Of a stretch of DNA of 5,132 nt, positions 3,221 through 5,132 are shown piece after piece. Position numbers and translations under genes: made by a program. The stretch is from an uncultured Clostridia bacterium (GTDB lineage Bacteria > Bacillota > Clostridia > Oscillospirales > Acutalibacteraceae): contig CAKZZS010000015.1 in NCBI GenBank assembly GCA_937884975.1, positions 1 through 5,132 of the forward strand, in the 5' to 3' direction. Each line of letters opens with the position of its first letter. Within the stretch, counting starts at the first letter, position 1. Below the pieces are notes generated by a model. The model was not told the DNA's origin, ran no database searches, and saw nothing but the letters and a program-made list of their open reading frames with translations.

Positions 3221-5132
3221 CCGTGATGAGCGCAATAGACTCATCTAATGTATTATTCGCAGTGTGCAAAGAAGAAGCCGATCTCTGCAACGCTTCACCA
3301 ATATCTGCACTCGATATGCTAAAAGAATTTCCTACAGCATTAAGTCGATCGACAACAGATATGGCATCTTTAGCTTCCATTTTAAACGCTGCTAATGTGC
3401 TCACCAATGATGACGTTGCATCTGAAATGTTAAGTTCACCAACATTTGCATATACACTTGCTACCTTTGCTAATTCTGTAGCATCAGGCAAGCTATAACC
3501 TAATTTAGCAAAATCACTTGTAGAATCAATTAAATCAGTAACCGCCATTCCAAGTTCTTTTGCTTGTGTTATTGCATTTTTAAGAAATTTACTGTATGTT
3601 CCTTCGGTTTCATTAGTTACTTTTCGCAAATTAGTCATAGCAGTATCTAACTCAATCACAGTAGATACCATCTTACGAAGTTCACGCCAACCAGTACTTA
3701 TGACACCTGTTAATGTCATCCAAGAACTAAAACGTTTGGCATTATCAACTATAGTCTGACCAAGAGTCTTACCCTGATCGTCAGCAGCCTTAATTTCGTG
3801 TTGTAATATCTGAAAATCAGCCGACAATCTTCTAACAGCTTCACTATCCTTATTTATTTCAGCCTGAGACAACCCAGAAAGCAAGCCATCGAACTGTCCC
3901 GAATATTTCTTCGCAGCCTTAGTATTCATAGCCATATACTCTTTAATTCTTGCAGTCAAAGTCTGTATCTGCCGCTCAGTTCTCGCCCAACCATCATTCT
4001 GTCCCAGATTAGCCTGTAAAGTCTTATTAGAATCATTCAGTTCATCAAAACTCTTTCTAAGATTATCAACTCTTGCTTTTAATTCAGGTGGTATAGCCTT
4101 ACTATCGCCAAGAGAGTCAAGGGCAGTCTTTACTTGTTTAGCTGTATCAGATAAACCTTTTATCTTATCTTGAAACTCAATAACACCTGCATTATTGCTA
4201 TGAGTGTTAAATATTGGAGTACGACTCATAGTATCAAGGTCGGAAATAACCTTTTCTACGGATTGAGACACTTGGTCAAAATTCTTAGCAATAGTATTCT
4301 CTGCTTTAAATTTTGATTGTAGGTTTTCAAAAGCGTTAAGAACTTCTCTTAGTTTTGCAGCCTTATCGCCACTCGCAGCACCATCTAATGCTTGCATAGC
4401 CTGAGCAAGTTTTTGTAATTCATCTTCAACAGCAGTAAAAGAAACCTTTGAAGCATTGAGATTGCTCATAAATTCACGAATATTATTTTTCGTGTTTATA
4501 ATAGATGTCTCCGTATCTCTTGCCCTTAAACTCGTAGCAACCTTTTCAGCATTATGATAAGCAGAAATAAGGGATTTTATTTCAGTTTCTTGTGCTTTGA
4601 TATTACCCTTTATCTCAGTTGCAGTAATACTGTCTACACCACGAAGACTTTCAATAGTAGCAATTAATTTATCGTATTTTTCTTTAAGTTTTGCAACGTG
4701 TTCTTCGTTTTGAACAGATTTACCACCATTGCTATCTTCCCATTGAGATTTTAAAGCATTAGCATCAGCTTTCAAAACATCAGTCTGTGCTTTAAGTGTA
4801 GCCTGATACTTTTGCGTCGATTCTATCAATTTTTGTATTCCTGCGTCGGCAGCTTGAATACTTTGTAATTGATACTCAAATATAGGTTCTTTATCCGTCC
4901 CTATATTATTAATCACAAACTTAAAATTCTCAACTTCACCAGTCAAAGATTTTAATGTAAGTGTAAAATTAGTAAGTCCTTGTAACGATCCTTTGGTAAT
5001 CTTTTCTGTAACGCTACCGATATTAAATGACTCAAAATACTGTTTTGCTTCTTGCAGGCTTCTAAATCTGTCTTGTATAAGATTATTAGAAAGATAATTT
5101 GCACTTTGATTATCTTGCGAGTGTCCGCTTTC
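3216..5132 (-). CDS. Phage tail tape measure protein, exon 1 (5' partial)
   Basis: Tape measure proteins fill the tail tube, set its length and help DNA entry. The frame is open from the right edge, so the true start lies outside; an internal TTG at 4946 is not the start. Window residues 1 to about 460 are Ala/Lys/Glu/Gln-rich and look like long helices or coiled coil. Residues about 464 to 639 match the conserved TIGR01760-type tape measure core: an ELDTAMTNLRKVT start, then the stretches AKELGMAVTDLIDSTSDFAK, YANVGELNISDA, DRLNAVGNSFSISSADIGEA and LDESIALITAA. The family normally continues NTVVQxxxxVGTALKT, and exactly this is encoded by exon 2 about 2 kb further on. The exon ends with U at 3216. 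Without splicing, translation would add 21 unrelated residues and stop at 3150. The family call is from motif recall, not a search. Confidence 0.93.

Noticed and set aside
3223..3498. Plus-strand ORF of 91 codons
   Set aside because: It is antisense to the conserved tape measure core and lies opposite its most recognisable motifs.

Overview
The window is AT-rich and every supported gene lies on the minus strand. It looks like a tailed phage or prophage of a low-GC Firmicute (Clostridia-like host). The grounds are a long tail tape measure protein of the type common in siphovirus-like Firmicute phages, Shine-Dalgarno sites of the AAAGG/AAGGAG type, and the low GC of the intron genes. The host assignment is inference.

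The organising idea is one tape measure gene broken by two group I introns. Read on the minus strand from the right edge: exon 1 (5132..3216, 639 codons, 5' end outside the window), intron 1 (3215..1171, 2045 nt), exon 2 (1170..556, 205 codons), then intron 2 (from 555, running off the left edge). Splicing at 3216/1170 rejoins the tape measure motif ITAA|NTVVQD in frame. The junction fits group I rules: exon U at the 5' site, U.G pair in P1, terminal G, and a short P10. Intron 2 is recognised from its own P1, P3, P4, P7 and P9 pairings; its 3' splice site was not found and probably lies beyond the window.

Intron 1 carries a two-gene cassette. The first gene encodes a 61-residue protein resembling small DUF5659-type phage proteins. 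The second encodes a 462-residue HNH homing endonuclease with five Cys4 zinc knuckles, three SANT/HTH-like repeats and a C-terminal HNH domain. A perfect 17-nt inverted repeat (2854..2838 with 1218..1202) brackets the cassette almost exactly. It would fold as a long P9.1 helix that loops the genes out and brings the 3' splice site back to the ribozyme core.

Intron 2 has a core of clearly different layout (no room for P7.1/P7.2 inserts). After its P9 region a second intron-borne reading frame begins at 81. It has a good ribosome binding site and encodes an N-terminal hydrophobic helix made of a tandem 7-residue repeat; it runs off the left edge.

Functionally, the tape measure protein sets tail length and is essential, so both introns must self-splice for the phage to assemble. 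The HNH enzyme of intron 1 would spread the intron by cutting intronless copies at the conserved ITAA|NTVV site. The roles of the 61-residue protein and the hydrophobic ORF are unknown.
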